From contig JAHBNG010000113.1 in assembly GCA_019217005.1 (NCBI GenBank), forward strand, positions 1-50,204: a DNA stretch of 50,204 bases. The letters are read 5' to 3'. This document shows positions 26,541-35,467 of this stretch, piece by piece. A program made the position numbers and the translations under genes. The stretch comes from Chloroflexi bacterium TSY (lineage in GTDB: Bacteria > Chloroflexota > Anaerolineae > Caldilineales > Caldilineaceae). The notes below the pieces were generated by a model. It did not search any database, had not been told where the DNA came from, and worked only from the letters and a program-made list of their open reading frames with translations. Within the stretch, counting starts at the first letter, position 1; the number at the start of each line of letters is the position of its first letter.

Positions 26541-28304
26541 ATGACTACGCATGCTGCGACGTCATCTCATGATGTTGGTCACGAACATGAACATGAACCA
26601 GGATTCTGGGGAAAATATGTTTTTTCGCTTGACCACAAAGTGATCGGAATTCAGTTCCTATTTACAGCCATGTTCTTCTTTACTCTCGGCGGCTTGTTAG
26701 CTCTGGTTGTTCGGACACAGTTGGCTTGGCCTTGGGAAGAGATCCCGATCGTTGGTACGTTGATCTACCCCGACAGCGGGGGGATTATGCTCCCAGAGAA
26801 TTATTTGTCACTGATGACAATGCATGGGACGATTATGATCTTCTTTTTTATTATCCCTGTACTGTCGGGAGCATTTGGAAACTTCTTGATTCCGCTCATG
26901 ATTGGCACACGCGACATGGCGTTCCCGACGCTCAATATGCTCTCTTATTGGGTAATGGTTCCGGCATTTCTCGTGCTGTTGGCGTCTTTCTTTGTCGAGA
27001 CCGGCGCCGCCGCGGCGGGCTGGACCTCTTATCCGCCATTGAGTGCGATGCCCGATATGGTACCTGGCTCTGAAACCGGCCAAACTCTGTGGATCGTGAG
27101 CCTTCTGTTGGTGGGAACCTCCTCTATTATGGGGGCAATTAATTATGTCACCACGATTGTCATGTTGCGGGCCAAAGGCATGAGCATGTTTCGTCTGCCG
27201 ATGACTATTTGGGCGCTCTTCATTACTGCCGTACTGGTGATTCTCGCGACTCCAGTATTGACTTCTGCCCTGATTATGCTCTTGCTTGACCGGGCCATTG
27301 GAACGCACTTCTTTCTTCCAGAGGGAGGTGGACACCCAGTCATGTGGCAGCATATATTCTGGTTTTATTCCCATCCAGCGGTCTATATCATGATCTTGCC
27401 AGCGATGGGTATGGCATCGGACATTATCTCTTGTTTTTCGCGCAAGCCCATCTTCGGCTATCGGCCTATGGTCTATTCGATCATGGCTATCGCTGGGCTT
27501 GGTTTTATCGTCTGGGGTCATCACATGTTTGTCAGCGGAATGAACCCAACGTTGGGTATCGCCTTCATGACATCTACCATGATGATTGCTTTGCCTTCAG
27601 CGATCAAGACTTTCAACTGGCTTGGAACAATTTGGCAGGGCGATTTACACCTCACTGCACCCATGCTCAACGCTCTGGCTTTTGTCTCTACTTTCGTGAT
27701 CGGTGGGTTGACCGGCATCTACTCTGCTGCTACTCCTGTGGATGTGTTTATTCACGATACATATTGGATTGTGGGTCATATTCATTATGTGCTCTTTGGA
27801 GGGAGCTTGTTTGGCGTCTTTGCTGCTGTTCAATTCTGGTTCCCCAAGATGTTTGGTAAGTTGATGAGTGATCGGGTCGGTAAGTGGCACTTTGTGTTGA
27901 CCTTCATCTCTTTCAACCTCGTTTTCTTTCCGATGTTCATTTTGGGCGCATATGGTATGCCTCGGCGGCTGGCCGATCCATATATTTATGAATTGTTCGC
28001 ACCCCTCCAAACTCTCAATCAATTTATGACGATCAGCGCCTACGTGCTCGGCGCATCGCAACTTTTGTTGGCGGGAAACTTTGTATATGGTCTCATCTGG
28101 GGCGAAAAAGCATCTGAGAATCCTTGGCGAGCCACTACGTTGGAGTGGTCAGCGCCATCGCCGCCGCCACACGGCAATTTCTTGAGTTCGCCAGTTGTCT
28201 ATCGCGGTGCATTCGAATATTCATCGCCTCTGGTAGAGGAAGATTACTTACCGCAATGGGTGAATGGTGTTGGGCCATCGGCTGTGCCTGCTGCCGCCGA
28301 TTGA
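26541..28304 (+). CDS. coxA: Cytochrome c oxidase subunit I
   Basis: The 587-residue haem-copper oxygen-reducing subunit has 12 or more helices. Visible are HGTIMIFFF (haem a ligand), the FYSHPAVYIM motif that holds the CuB His and the cross-linked Tyr, HHMF (two CuB His) and VGHIHYVLFGG (haem a3 and haem a ligands). Y-S instead of the K-/D-channel Glu in this motif is the hallmark of type A2 haem-copper oxidases. A His-rich N-terminus (HDVGHEHEHEP) could bind metal. It follows coxB by 195 bp, with a palindromic element between. Confidence 0.96.
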   Translation: MTTHAATSSHDVGHEHEHEPGFWGKYVFSLDHKVIGIQFLFTAMFFFTLGGLLALVVRTQLAWPWEEIPIVGTLIYPDSGGIMLPENYLSLMTMHGTIMIFFFIIPVLSGAFGNFLIPLMIGTRDMAFPTLNMLSYWVMVPAFLVLLASFFVETGAAAAGWTSYPPLSAMPDMVPGSETGQTLWIVSLLLVGTSSIMGAINYVTTIVMLRAKGMSMFRLPMTIWALFITAVLVILATPVLTSALIMLLLDRAIGTHFFLPEGGGHPVMWQHIFWFYSHPAVYIMILPAMGMASDIISCFSRKPIFGYRPMVYSIMAIAGLGFIVWGHHMFVSGMNPTLGIAFMTSTMMIALPSAIKTFNWLGTIWQGDLHLTAPMLNALAFVSTFVIGGLTGIYSAATPVDVFIHDTYWIVGHIHYVLFGGSLFGVFAAVQFWFPKMFGKLMSDRVGKWHFVLTFISFNLVFFPMFILGAYGMPRRLADPYIYELFAPLQTLNQFMTISAYVLGASQLLLAGNFVYGLIWGEKASENPWRATTLEWSAPSPPPHGNFLSSPVVYRGAFEYSSPLVEEDYLPQWVNGVGPSAVPAAAD

Positions 28305-28632
28305 GAATGGTTCGCTAAGGGCCTAACGAATTGTCAATTGCTGAATTGTCGAATTGCTGAATTTTAATGAGTGTTCTTGGAACCTTGTTCGTTGCATTGA
28401 CAATTGAGGCGTTTGCAGCGCAGCACGAAGGGTCTAACCAATCAACGGAAAACTATACAATTTCTTATTGGATCAATCCAAAAAAAATGAGTATCCAAAT
28501 GTAAAGATAGAATCTTGCAACACAACGATTTTCTCTACTCGTATCGCGTAACACGTAATACGAATAAAGCGTTGGATATTTATTCTCTTGGAATTGACCT
28601 GCCAATCCGGTCACACAACGGAGATCCGATCT
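28305..28632. other. Intergenic stretch between coxA and coxC with short repeats
   Basis: Tandem-like units GAATTGTCAATTGCT and GAATTGTCGAATTGCTGAATT occur at 28328-28362. GAATTGTCAATTGC is inverted as GCATTGACAATTGAG at 28394-28408. TCGTATCGCGTAACACGTAATACGA near 28540-28565 is a small hairpin. No ORF or clear promoter was found. Confidence 0.5.
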
Positions 28633-29226
28633 ATGTCAGGTACCTTGATTCCAACGGCAGAAGAAAATGAGATGCCGTTTCCTGGTTTAGAAATTCAAAA
28701 ATTTGCAATGTGGGTGTTTTTAGCTTCGGAAGTCATGTTCTTCGCGGGGTTAATCGGTGCCTACGTTGTTATGCGTTTTAACAGCACGGACTGGCCGATT
28801 GTGGCGGAGGAACTAAACGTTCCGCTCGTTGCGGCCAACACCTTCATCCTGATTGTCAGTAGCGTGACAATGGTGTTATCCTTAGACAATTACGAGAACG
28901 GAAATTTCGATCGCGGTCGCCAATTTCTGGGCGCAACTGCGGCCCTTGGTGTCGTTTTCCTGGCCGTTCAGGGGATTGAATGGGCCGAGTTGATCGGGCA
29001 TCATACTCTACCCTCGACCAGTCTGTTTGGAGCAACATTTTATACGCTAACGGGGTTTCACGGTGCTCATGTAACAGGTGGCGTGATTTGGCTTCTGATA
29101 GCCAATTTCTCGGCCTTGCGCGGAAATTATCAGGATAATCCTCTTGGGCTTGAACTATTGGGCCTCTATTGGCATTTTGTCGATCTTGTGTGGATTATCT
29201 TATTTACAATCGTTTATTTAGTTTAG
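28633..29226 (+). CDS. coxC: Cytochrome c oxidase subunit III
   Basis: The 197-residue subunit has five membrane segments, as is usual for the short bacterial form. It begins with FPGLEIQKFAMWVFLASEVMFFAGLI and includes the family motif FTLTGFHGAHVTGGV-like stretch and a terminal YWHFVDLVWIILF. It stabilises the catalytic core and supports proton uptake. An upstream TTG (28588) would add 15 non-conserved residues. The ATG at 28633 is chosen because GGAG lies nine bases before it and homology begins there. Confidence 0.93.
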   Translation: MSGTLIPTAEENEMPFPGLEIQKFAMWVFLASEVMFFAGLIGAYVVMRFNSTDWPIVAEELNVPLVAANTFILIVSSVTMVLSLDNYENGNFDRGRQFLGATAALGVVFLAVQGIEWAELIGHHTLPSTSLFGATFYTLTGFHGAHVTGGVIWLLIANFSALRGNYQDNPLGLELLGLYWHFVDLVWIILFTIVYLV

Positions 29227-29233
29227 TCGACAA

Positions 29234-29307
29234 GTGTCCCGAAGTAGTAAATCGAGACTGCTCAGTTAGAGAGCCTACTCCATTTACACCCTTTGTGGCA
29301 CACACCC
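29234..29307. repeat. Family A inverted repeat, copy 4, between coxC and coxD
   Basis: GTGTCCCGAAGTAGTAAAT and ATTTACACCCTTTGTGGCAC form the arms, with CTCAGTTAGAGAGCC in the centre. It starts eight bases after the coxC stop and ends about 22 bases before coxD, so it fills the junction. Confidence 0.8.
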
Positions 29308-29329
29308 GTTTACTCAAGGAAAGACAAAG

Positions 29330-29626
29330 ATGGCGTCTGGAAAACACGAAAAACGCCCATACCTATGGGTTTTCTTATGGCTGGCTGTACTCACAATTAT
29401 CGAAGTTTTGGTGACCTACTTGGGATTATCCCAAATGGCCCTGATTACGGTTTTAGGCCTTTTGGCCATCAGCAAAGCGTTGTTGGTCGCGTTGTACTAC
29501 ATGCATCTGCGCTATGATAATCCTATTTTGGCTCTCATAGGTGGATTTCCATTTATTTTGTCGGTGATTATGATCATCATTCTATTAACCGATCGTACAC
29601 TCGTGGGTGGGTTGCTCGGTGGATAA
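29330..29626 (+). CDS. coxD: Cytochrome c oxidase subunit IV (caa3 type)
   Basis: The 98-residue protein has three membrane segments: YLWVFLWLAVLTIIEVLVTY, ALITVLGLLAISKALLVALYYMHL and FPFILSVIMIIILLTD. The ALLVALYYMHL motif is characteristic of the COX4_pro family. It is an accessory subunit of the oxidase. GGAAAG precedes the ATG. It follows repeat A4. Confidence 0.88.
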   Translation: MASGKHEKRPYLWVFLWLAVLTIIEVLVTYLGLSQMALITVLGLLAISKALLVALYYMHLRYDNPILALIGGFPFILSVIMIIILLTDRTLVGGLLGG

Positions 29627-29900
29627 ACGTTGGGCATACATAAGTGTCAACTTCCTAGCCGGGTGCATCTCAGATTGAGGGCAGAAACGCGAGAATGCAA
29701 TGCACGGATGAAAAAAGCGTATGCTCCATCCAACCAACTGCTCAAGCGGGCGTTGCCTTCGGCACGTGTATTGTTGGATGGCTTCGTACCCCCTACGATT
29801 CGGAGACATCGTGTCCTCCCCCAGAGGGTGGCAACGATACGACGTGCAACACACTCTCCGCTTTAATTGATATCTATGGTTTGTATAGAGTTTTGGCCGT
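29627..29900. other. Intergenic stretch upstream of the DUF420 gene
   Basis: It contains possible short stems (e.g. CATCCAACCAAC facing GTTGGATGG, and TCCTCCCCCAGAGGG), but I do not recognise a known RNA class. A 97-codon frame (29695-29988) crosses into the DUF420 gene and is treated as a shadow. Confidence 0.4.
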
Positions 29901-30449
29901 ATGTTACAGAGACAGAACCTTAGCATTTCCCAAACGCGCGCCGGTTGGGCCATTGGCGTATTGTCGCTATTTATTATATTACTCGTAGCGATATTGCTAT
30001 TGAGTCCACGTGGAGTATTTGCGAGCGAGATTGATGTTTCGGTGTTGCCGCTGGTGAATGCCTGTCTTAACAGTGCGAGTGGACTGTTATTAGTGGCGGG
30101 TTATTTTTTTATCCGTCGCCGCCAAATCAAGCATCACCTGTTTTGCATGTCGTCGGCTTTCGGACTTTCAGTGTTATTTTTAATTTTGTACGTTACCTAT
30201 CACGCGATCGCTGGATCGACCCACTTCATGGGGCAAGGTTGGATCAGACCAATCTACTTCACCATCTTAATTTCTCACATTATCCTTGCCGCCTTTGTGG
30301 TTCCCCTGGCGTTGACAACGCTCTATCGTGTCTGGCAGGGTACTTTCAATCAGCATAAGCGAATTGCTCGTTTAACGTTGCCCGTTTGGTTATATGTGTC
30401 AGTGAGCGGGGTCGCGATTTACTTGATGTTGTATCATATAGCCAACTAA
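29901..30449 (+). CDS. DUF420 family membrane protein
   Basis: The 182-residue protein has four or five membrane segments and the DUF420 pattern: VNACLNSASGLLLVAGYFFIRR, K-x-H-H-L-F-C-M, YVTYHAIAGSTHF, and PLALTTLYRVWQGTFNQHKRIAR. The family is found beside cytochrome oxidase genes (e.g. CtaM-like and YozB proteins) and is linked to oxidase maturation. Conserved His residues in KHH and YH suggest metal or haem contact. It follows coxD and precedes the Usp/PCP_red gene by 35 bp. Confidence 0.85.
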   Translation: MLQRQNLSISQTRAGWAIGVLSLFIILLVAILLLSPRGVFASEIDVSVLPLVNACLNSASGLLLVAGYFFIRRRQIKHHLFCMSSAFGLSVLFLILYVTYHAIAGSTHFMGQGWIRPIYFTILISHIILAAFVVPLALTTLYRVWQGTFNQHKRIARLTLPVWLYVSVSGVAIYLMLYHIAN

Positions 30450-30484
30450 CTTTGGCTCGTTAAACCTTATTTGAGGAGATCTTT

Positions 30485-32296
30485 ATGACAACTGTAGTCG
30501 CTACTGAGCCGACTGTTGCGCCCGCTCCAACGCGGGAATGGGAGTCGGGTCCATTATATTCCAAAGCGGTTATTCCGACCGATAATTCAGAGCTTTGCCA
30601 CGCGGGCATTGACTGGGCCGTTGAATTTGCACGCGAATGGAACACGCTTCTGGTTGGGTCACACGTGTACGCCGCACGTCTCCACGATGACCGTTTCCGG
30701 CAACTTGAGGTTGGTTTACCAGCTCGTTTTCAAACTGAAAAAGAGATAGCCCGTCAGCGCAATATCCATGACAAGCTGATTGAAACTGGATTAATCTTGA
30801 TTTCTGACTCTTTTTTGGATGTGATCGATAAGCGTGGCGAAGAGAATGATGTCCAAATTGAGCGCAAGCTGCTGGAAGGGATTCACTTTGAGCAAATCGC
30901 CAAGGATGTCAACTCCAACGACTATGATTTAGTGGTGATGGGCGCACACGGTATCGGGCAGACCGAGCGTAGCCTAATCGGCCAGGTGACGGCGCGTGTG
31001 GCGCGCTTGATTACAACCGATATGCTAGTGATGAAGCAGACAGGACGAAGCTTACGTGACGGTAAGATTCTGATGTGTGTTGACCACTCTGCCTATTGCT
31101 TTATGGCTCTGCGTAAAGCCTTGCGGATGGCCAAGACGTTTGGTGCTTCGATTCACTGCGTCTCGGCTTTTGACCCGTTCTACCACTATGCTGCTTTTGA
31201 CAATATCCGTCACGTCCTTTCCTACCAGGCGGGTAAGGTATTTAAATTCGAAGAGCAAGAAGAGCTACACAACAATATCATTGACCGCGGTCTGAAGAAA
31301 GTCTGTGAGGCGAGCCTGATGCGGGCCGAAAAAGTGGCGCGCGACGAAGGCGTAGAGATTACGACTGAGGTGCTGGTCGGCAAGCCATTTGCCAAAATCG
31401 TTGAAGTGTGTGAGCGAGATGACTTTGACCTGACCGTCATGGCACGTTGGGGCGCCCATCATGTCGAAGGGGCGGACATGGGGTCAAATACGGATAATCT
31501 GTTGCGCCTGATCCCCTCCAATCTGCTGATCATTGGAGCCGCCGATGCCAAACCGTATGACATCCCCACACTTGAGGAATTTGAGGAAGAGCCGCTGGAT
31601 TGGGATGACGATGCATTGAAACTGATCCTGCGTGCCCCGCCCTTTGCCCAGGCCATGGCCAAAGTCTCTGTAGAAGAGTATGCACGCAATGAAGGCTATG
31701 AACGCGTCACGCTGGATCTGCTTTATGGCGCGCTCGGTGACCTGCTGCCACCTTCGGCGAAACATCTGATGGGCATCGAAACCGAAGATCGCAAGTTGGC
31801 TGAGGCCCGCACCCGTGCCCGCTCACCGATTGAAGAATATGTTCCCCATGGGCGCAGCTTTCCGTGGACTGATGAGGCGATTGAACGCGTCGAAAGTCGC
31901 GTGCCACCCTTTGTGCGACCGATGGCGATGTTGGCCATGGAGCGTTATGCCCGCGAGAAGCAGCTTGACGAGGTGACTGTGGACGTTACAATTGAGGTGG
32001 CCAAGCGGTTGGGTTATGCCGGCGACGAGGGTCCCCAGCCAGCCATGCCGTGGACCGATGAGGCCATCGAACGACTGGCCCGGGTGCCCAAATTCGAGCG
32101 CGAGATGGTGCGCGAGATGGTTGAATCGATCGCTAGAGACAAGGGACACTCTGCCATCAACTATGAAGTGGCTGACGAAATGTTGAAGAAGATACGCGAG
32201 ATGTGGGAGGCGCAGAGCGAAGGAGCGTTTGGCTATTTCAAGGGAATGGCTGGTACAGGGAACGGCTCTCAGGAGAAATCCGCTGGTGCTGAATAG
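30485..32296 (+). CDS. Two universal-stress domains followed by three PCP_red domains
   Basis: The 603-residue soluble protein has Usp domain 1 at about 22-186 (VIPTDNS ... DLVVMGAHGIGQTERS), Usp domain 2 at about 194-352 (ILMCVDHSAY ... LTVMARWGAHHVE), then three PCP_red-like units at 373-417, 461-508 and 523-567. Each unit has the pattern W-x-D-x-A-x(5-8)-P-x-F-x(5-8)-E-x-x-A-R. PCP_red is the C-terminal domain of BchB in light-independent protochlorophyllide reductase; outside photosynthesis its function is unknown. The Usp motifs keep only parts of the ATP-binding signature. A GGAG SD at ideal spacing supports the ATG. The protein shares PCP_red with the zinc-ribbon and radical SAM proteins downstream, which suggests a common binding partner. 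Confidence 0.85.
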   Translation: MTTVVATEPTVAPAPTREWESGPLYSKAVIPTDNSELCHAGIDWAVEFAREWNTLLVGSHVYAARLHDDRFRQLEVGLPARFQTEKEIARQRNIHDKLIETGLILISDSFLDVIDKRGEENDVQIERKLLEGIHFEQIAKDVNSNDYDLVVMGAHGIGQTERSLIGQVTARVARLITTDMLVMKQTGRSLRDGKILMCVDHSAYCFMALRKALRMAKTFGASIHCVSAFDPFYHYAAFDNIRHVLSYQAGKVFKFEEQEELHNNIIDRGLKKVCEASLMRAEKVARDEGVEITTEVLVGKPFAKIVEVCERDDFDLTVMARWGAHHVEGADMGSNTDNLLRLIPSNLLIIGAADAKPYDIPTLEEFEEEPLDWDDDALKLILRAPPFAQAMAKVSVEEYARNEGYERVTLDLLYGALGDLLPPSAKHLMGIETEDRKLAEARTRARSPIEEYVPHGRSFPWTDEAIERVESRVPPFVRPMAMLAMERYAREKQLDEVTVDVTIEVAKRLGYAGDEGPQPAMPWTDEAIERLARVPKFEREMVREMVESIARDKGHSAINYEVADEMLKKIREMWEAQSEGAFGYFKGMAGTGNGSQEKSAGAE

Positions 32297-32349
32297 GTGG
32301 AATAGTGTTTTGATGAGAATCTGCAGGCACGTCAGTCACTTGAGCTGCG

Positions 32350-32880
32350 ATGGCTATTCTAACCAAACACGAAATTAAGGAGGCATTAAAACTCCTCGGG
32401 GAGTTGGCGGAACAACAAGGGGACCATATTGAACTCTTGCTAATTGGGGGCGCAATTATGGTTCTCGCCTATGATGAGCGGCAGTCGACGCAAGATGTGG
32501 ATGTGCTCATTCTTTTTCCTCGAGAAGTTCACAGAATTCGTGAACTGATCAAACAAGTTGCTAGCAAACGCAACCTGCCAGAAGATTGGCTCAATGATGG
32601 TGCAATGGGATATTTGGTAGGTCTGAGTCAGGGACCAGTCATTTATTCTGCACCGGGGATTATTGTGAGAAGCCCGGCCGTAGCCCAACTTCTCACAATG
32701 AAATTATCCGCGTGGCGTGATGATGTCGATATAGCAGACGCCCGCCGACTCTTACAGGAGTTACCGGGAGGGCAGGATCAAGTGTGGGAGTCTGTCGAAC
32801 CCTATCTGGTTCCTGGTGATGAATTGAAGGCGCAGTATGCCTTTTTGGATTTATGGGAGACTGTCCGTGGTACAGATTGA
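32350..32880 (+). CDS. Nucleotidyltransferase-fold protein
   Basis: The 176-residue protein carries the nucleotidyltransferase core: G-G in LLIGGAIMVLAY and the catalytic D-x-D in STQDVDVL. A third acidic residue is likely further on. It resembles DUF6036/AbiEii-like proteins. Its last codons overlap the next gene by 14 bp, so the two form a module. Such pairs can be toxin-antitoxin systems, but here the second gene has no recognised HEPN motif, so this is open. It interrupts the respiratory cluster and may be an acquired module. Confidence 0.7.
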   Translation: MAILTKHEIKEALKLLGELAEQQGDHIELLLIGGAIMVLAYDERQSTQDVDVLILFPREVHRIRELIKQVASKRNLPEDWLNDGAMGYLVGLSQGPVIYSAPGIIVRSPAVAQLLTMKLSAWRDDVDIADARRLLQELPGGQDQVWESVEPYLVPGDELKAQYAFLDLWETVRGTD

Positions 32881-33223
32881 GCAACTGGCTAAAGCGGTGT
32901 TGAATGGCGAAGGGTTACTTGCGCGAAGTTTGACTCAGGATTTTTTCCGCGAGAACCCTCGATTGGTGGATATTGTCAAACCTGCAGTAGAAGATATGCG
33001 GATCCTGGCCGTGTCCGCTTCGCTTATTGAACTGTTTGCTCTGCGTATGAAGCAAGATGCACCTGCATGGACAAGGGATATTGGTCCACTAGTCGAACCA
33101 ATTTACCTGGTTGGTGCAGTGGCTAGTATGAAACGTCTGCGTACGTTGTGCGAAACAGAATCACCTGAGCCTTTGCGCAAACGAGGATTCTACGCACCGC
33201 CCAATTACCCTGAATTTGCCTGA
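32867..33223 (+). CDS. Small helical partner of the nucleotidyltransferase
   Basis: About 118 residues from a GTG at 32867 (VVQIEQLAKAVLN), overlapping the upstream gene by 14 bp. The protein is predicted largely alpha-helical and ends in a Pro-rich tail (RGFYAPPNYPEFA). I do not recognise the family. The overlap indicates tight translational coupling with the nucleotidyltransferase. The open frame extends ten codons upstream to 32837 in the wrong context. Confidence 0.6.
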   Translation: MVQIEQLAKAVLNGEGLLARSLTQDFFRENPRLVDIVKPAVEDMRILAVSASLIELFALRMKQDAPAWTRDIGPLVEPIYLVGAVASMKRLRTLCETESPEPLRKRGFYAPPNYPEFA

Positions 33224-33261
33224 TTGTAGGAGCAGTTTGTGAACGATCCAAAGTGGCTTCA

Positions 33262-33591
33262 ATGAGATTTCAGGCGATTTTCAATCAGCGCTGTCCTCGT
33301 TGCCTTCACGGGAAGATATTTGCAGATTTGTGGAGTATGAATGAACTGTGTCCTGAGTGCGGTCTGGAATTTGAGCGAGAGGCTGGCTATTTTTTGGGGG
33401 CGATGTACTTTAGCTACGGCCTGTCGATCATCAGTGGAGCGCCTGTTTGTATCTTGTTGTTCTTCTTAGGGATACCCAGCTTGTGGATCTTCTTAGCTGT
33501 GAGCTTACAATTGGGATTGAGCATCCCGTGGATTTATCGCTATTCGCGTGTACTCTGGCTTCACGTCGATCAAATTCTTGACCCCCGGTAA
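33262..33591 (+). CDS. DUF983 family protein
   Basis: The protein has about 109 residues, with two Cys pairs (RCPRCLHG and LCPECGLEF) forming a zinc ribbon, and two C-terminal membrane helices (GLSIISGAPVCILLFFLGI and FLAVSLQLGLSIPWIY). DUF983 genes often sit near cytochrome oxidase genes; their role is not established. The ATG at 33262 or the GTG at 33253 could start it. The gap 33592-33813 after it contains only a weak stem and T-run near 33753-33778. Confidence 0.8.
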   Translation: MRFQAIFNQRCPRCLHGKIFADLWSMNELCPECGLEFEREAGYFLGAMYFSYGLSIISGAPVCILLFFLGIPSLWIFLAVSLQLGLSIPWIYRYSRVLWLHVDQILDPR

Positions 33592-33813
33592 CCGAAAGGG
33601 CAAAGTACCATTCTTTGATGATGGCTCATTCGCGAAAAGAGTGAAGCAAGCTCGTTTTCTCTCTGACATATCATACTAGTCTTCACTTCTTCATAGTATA
33701 GGAAAGTATAAAATCAGCCAATAGGTGGAACCAGATTCTGGCTGAAAGCTGACGACTGATTAGCTGAAAGCTTTTTTATAGATGAGCCTTGATAATTTAA
33801 GGAAACTTTATTG

Positions 33814-34503
33814 ATGCCAGCACTTACGCCGCGTACGCTCAATCATTTTGCTTTCTACACATTCAAAGATCCATATTGGCAACTCTCCGCCGCAGACCAA
33901 AAGCAGTTTCACCACCAATGGCTAGCCGGCTTGCGTGAGGCTGCACAGCAAGTACATGTGTATCAAGTATATCCAGCTGAATCTGGATGTGACATTTTGG
34001 TATGGAGTGCAATGCATATCGAGGACACATGCAATACGTCCGAACATTTCAGAGGTCATGCACGTGCCACGAATCCTTACCGCAGCCTCGTGCAGCCGAA
34101 GGATATTTTATGGGGATACACGCGCCCCTCCGAATACACCAAAACACGCTCGGCACATGAATTGGACCCCTTTACGGATGTACGAAAACCGTATCTGGTC
34201 GTTTACCCATTTGTCAAAACGGATGATTGGTACCTGATGAGCGCCGAGGCACGACAAGGAATGATGAACGAGCATATCCGCGTGGGCAAGCAATATCCTG
34301 ACATATCGCAGGTGTTGCTCTACTCGTTTGGCATCCAAGATCAGGAATTCGTTGTGGTCTACGAGATGGAAGACTTGACGCTCTTTTCCAAGTTGGTTCA
34401 CGAACTACGCAACACAGAGGCACGGCGGTTCACTGAACGCGACACACCATTGCACACAGCGTTTCATTATCCGGCGGAGGAAACGCTGGCCATGTTCCGT
34501 TGA
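33814..34503 (+). CDS. Chlorite dismutase/HemQ family protein
   Basis: The 229-residue protein belongs to the Cld fold that includes HemQ, the coproheme decarboxylase. Features include N-terminal FAFYTFKDPYWQL, a WGYTRPSEYTK segment in which HemQ carries its catalytic Tyr, and a later N-E-H-I-R-V-G-K segment holding the proximal His. It could make haem b from coproheme, or act on a related haem. The ATG at 33814 has AAGGA upstream. It starts the block HemQ-like, Mrp-like, zinc-ribbon/PCP_red, membrane protein, radical SAM. Whether it has HemQ or other activity needs alignment of the active-site Tyr and Lys. Confidence 0.8.
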   Translation: MPALTPRTLNHFAFYTFKDPYWQLSAADQKQFHHQWLAGLREAAQQVHVYQVYPAESGCDILVWSAMHIEDTCNTSEHFRGHARATNPYRSLVQPKDILWGYTRPSEYTKTRSAHELDPFTDVRKPYLVVYPFVKTDDWYLMSAEARQGMMNEHIRVGKQYPDISQVLLYSFGIQDQEFVVVYEMEDLTLFSKLVHELRNTEARRFTERDTPLHTAFHYPAEETLAMFR

Positions 34504-34588
34504 TTATCGTAGGATGCTGTTAACGATTGGAAAATCTATCCACATTTAGTTCTAAAAACTTTCTGGAGTTCACTTGTAAGGGAAACCG

Positions 34589-35467
34589 GTGACGAATCAG
34601 ATCATTGAGCGCGAGAAGCCTGATGTGTTGGGCCAGGTTCAAGCCCAGCGTGAACGAGTATCTACGCGTTTGGACCAGATCAAGCACGTTGTTGCCATCA
34701 TGAGTGGCAAAGGGGGCGTGGGCAAGAGTGCGCTGACTGCCAACCTGGCCGCTGCTTTGGGAGCAGAAAACTATCGGGTCGGCGTGCTGGACGCGGATAT
34801 TCATGGCGCTTCGGCTGCAGCAATGCTGGGTGCCCGCGGACAGCAAGTGATGACTGATACGGATGGCGCACGTCCAGCCGTCGGAGTTGCTGACGTGCGT
34901 GTCATGTCCATGGATCTCTTTGTGGACGGTGATTCTCCTGTCGTGTGGCAGCACCCTGGTGGGTTGGCCGCGGATACATTTGTCTGGCGGGGAACGCTGG
35001 AAGCGAATGTATTGCGCGAGTTTCTGGCGGATACTGCCTGGGGTGCATTGGATTATTTGTTGATCGACATGCCGCCGGGTGCAGATCGCTTTGAAACGTT
35101 GATGCGTCTGGCCCCAAACATTTCAGGTGCGCTGATTGTCACGATACCATCGCAAGTCTCACATCTGGTGGTCCACCGGTCAATCGCTGCGGCGCGTGAC
35201 GGGAAGGCACGTTTGTTGGGGCTGGTAGAAAACATGGCTGGATTCGTCGATGGTGAGCAGATTCGCGACTTGTTTCCCCTAAACGATGGAGAGACATTTG
35301 CAGCAGAAATGGATATACCTTACCTAGGACGCATCCCGTTCGATCCCCGACTGACAGCTACAACTGACGCTGGTCGTCCCTTTGTTTTGGAGCATCGGGA
35401 AACTTTGACTGGGCAAGCTATATTGGCGTTAGCGAGAACGATTGAAGAGAAATTGGAGTTGACATGA
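34589..35467 (+). CDS. Mrp/NBP35-type P-loop ATPase lacking the C-terminal CxxC
   Basis: The 292-residue ATPase has a deviant Walker A (MSGKGGVGKSALTANLAAAL, with GKGGVGKS at 40-47), DADIHGAS (switch I), DYLLIDMPPG (Walker B) and LGLVENMAGF. Mrp proteins carry Fe-S clusters to client proteins using a C-x-x-C just after the VENM motif; here that stretch reads V-D-G-E-Q and contains no cysteine. The N-terminal FSCA/DUF59 domain is also missing. It is therefore unlikely to be a normal Fe-S carrier, but may be an ATP-driven partner of the PCP_red protein whose gene overlaps it by four bases. The start is a GTG with AAGGGA upstream. Confidence 0.88.
   Translation: MTNQIIEREKPDVLGQVQAQRERVSTRLDQIKHVVAIMSGKGGVGKSALTANLAAALGAENYRVGVLDADIHGASAAAMLGARGQQVMTDTDGARPAVGVADVRVMSMDLFVDGDSPVVWQHPGGLAADTFVWRGTLEANVLREFLADTAWGALDYLLIDMPPGADRFETLMRLAPNISGALIVTIPSQVSHLVVHRSIAAARDGKARLLGLVENMAGFVDGEQIRDLFPLNDGETFAAEMDIPYLGRIPFDPRLTATTDAGRPFVLEHRETLTGQAILALARTIEEKLELT

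Noticed and set aside
29695..29988. 97-codon frame between coxD and the DUF420 gene
   Set aside because: It runs into the DUF420 coding region in another frame, is Cys/Pro-rich without a fold, and has no SD. Treated as a shadow frame.
33753..33778. Possible terminator AAAGCT...AGCTTTTTT after the DUF983 gene
   Set aside because: The stem is only about six base pairs with a long loop; too weak to call.
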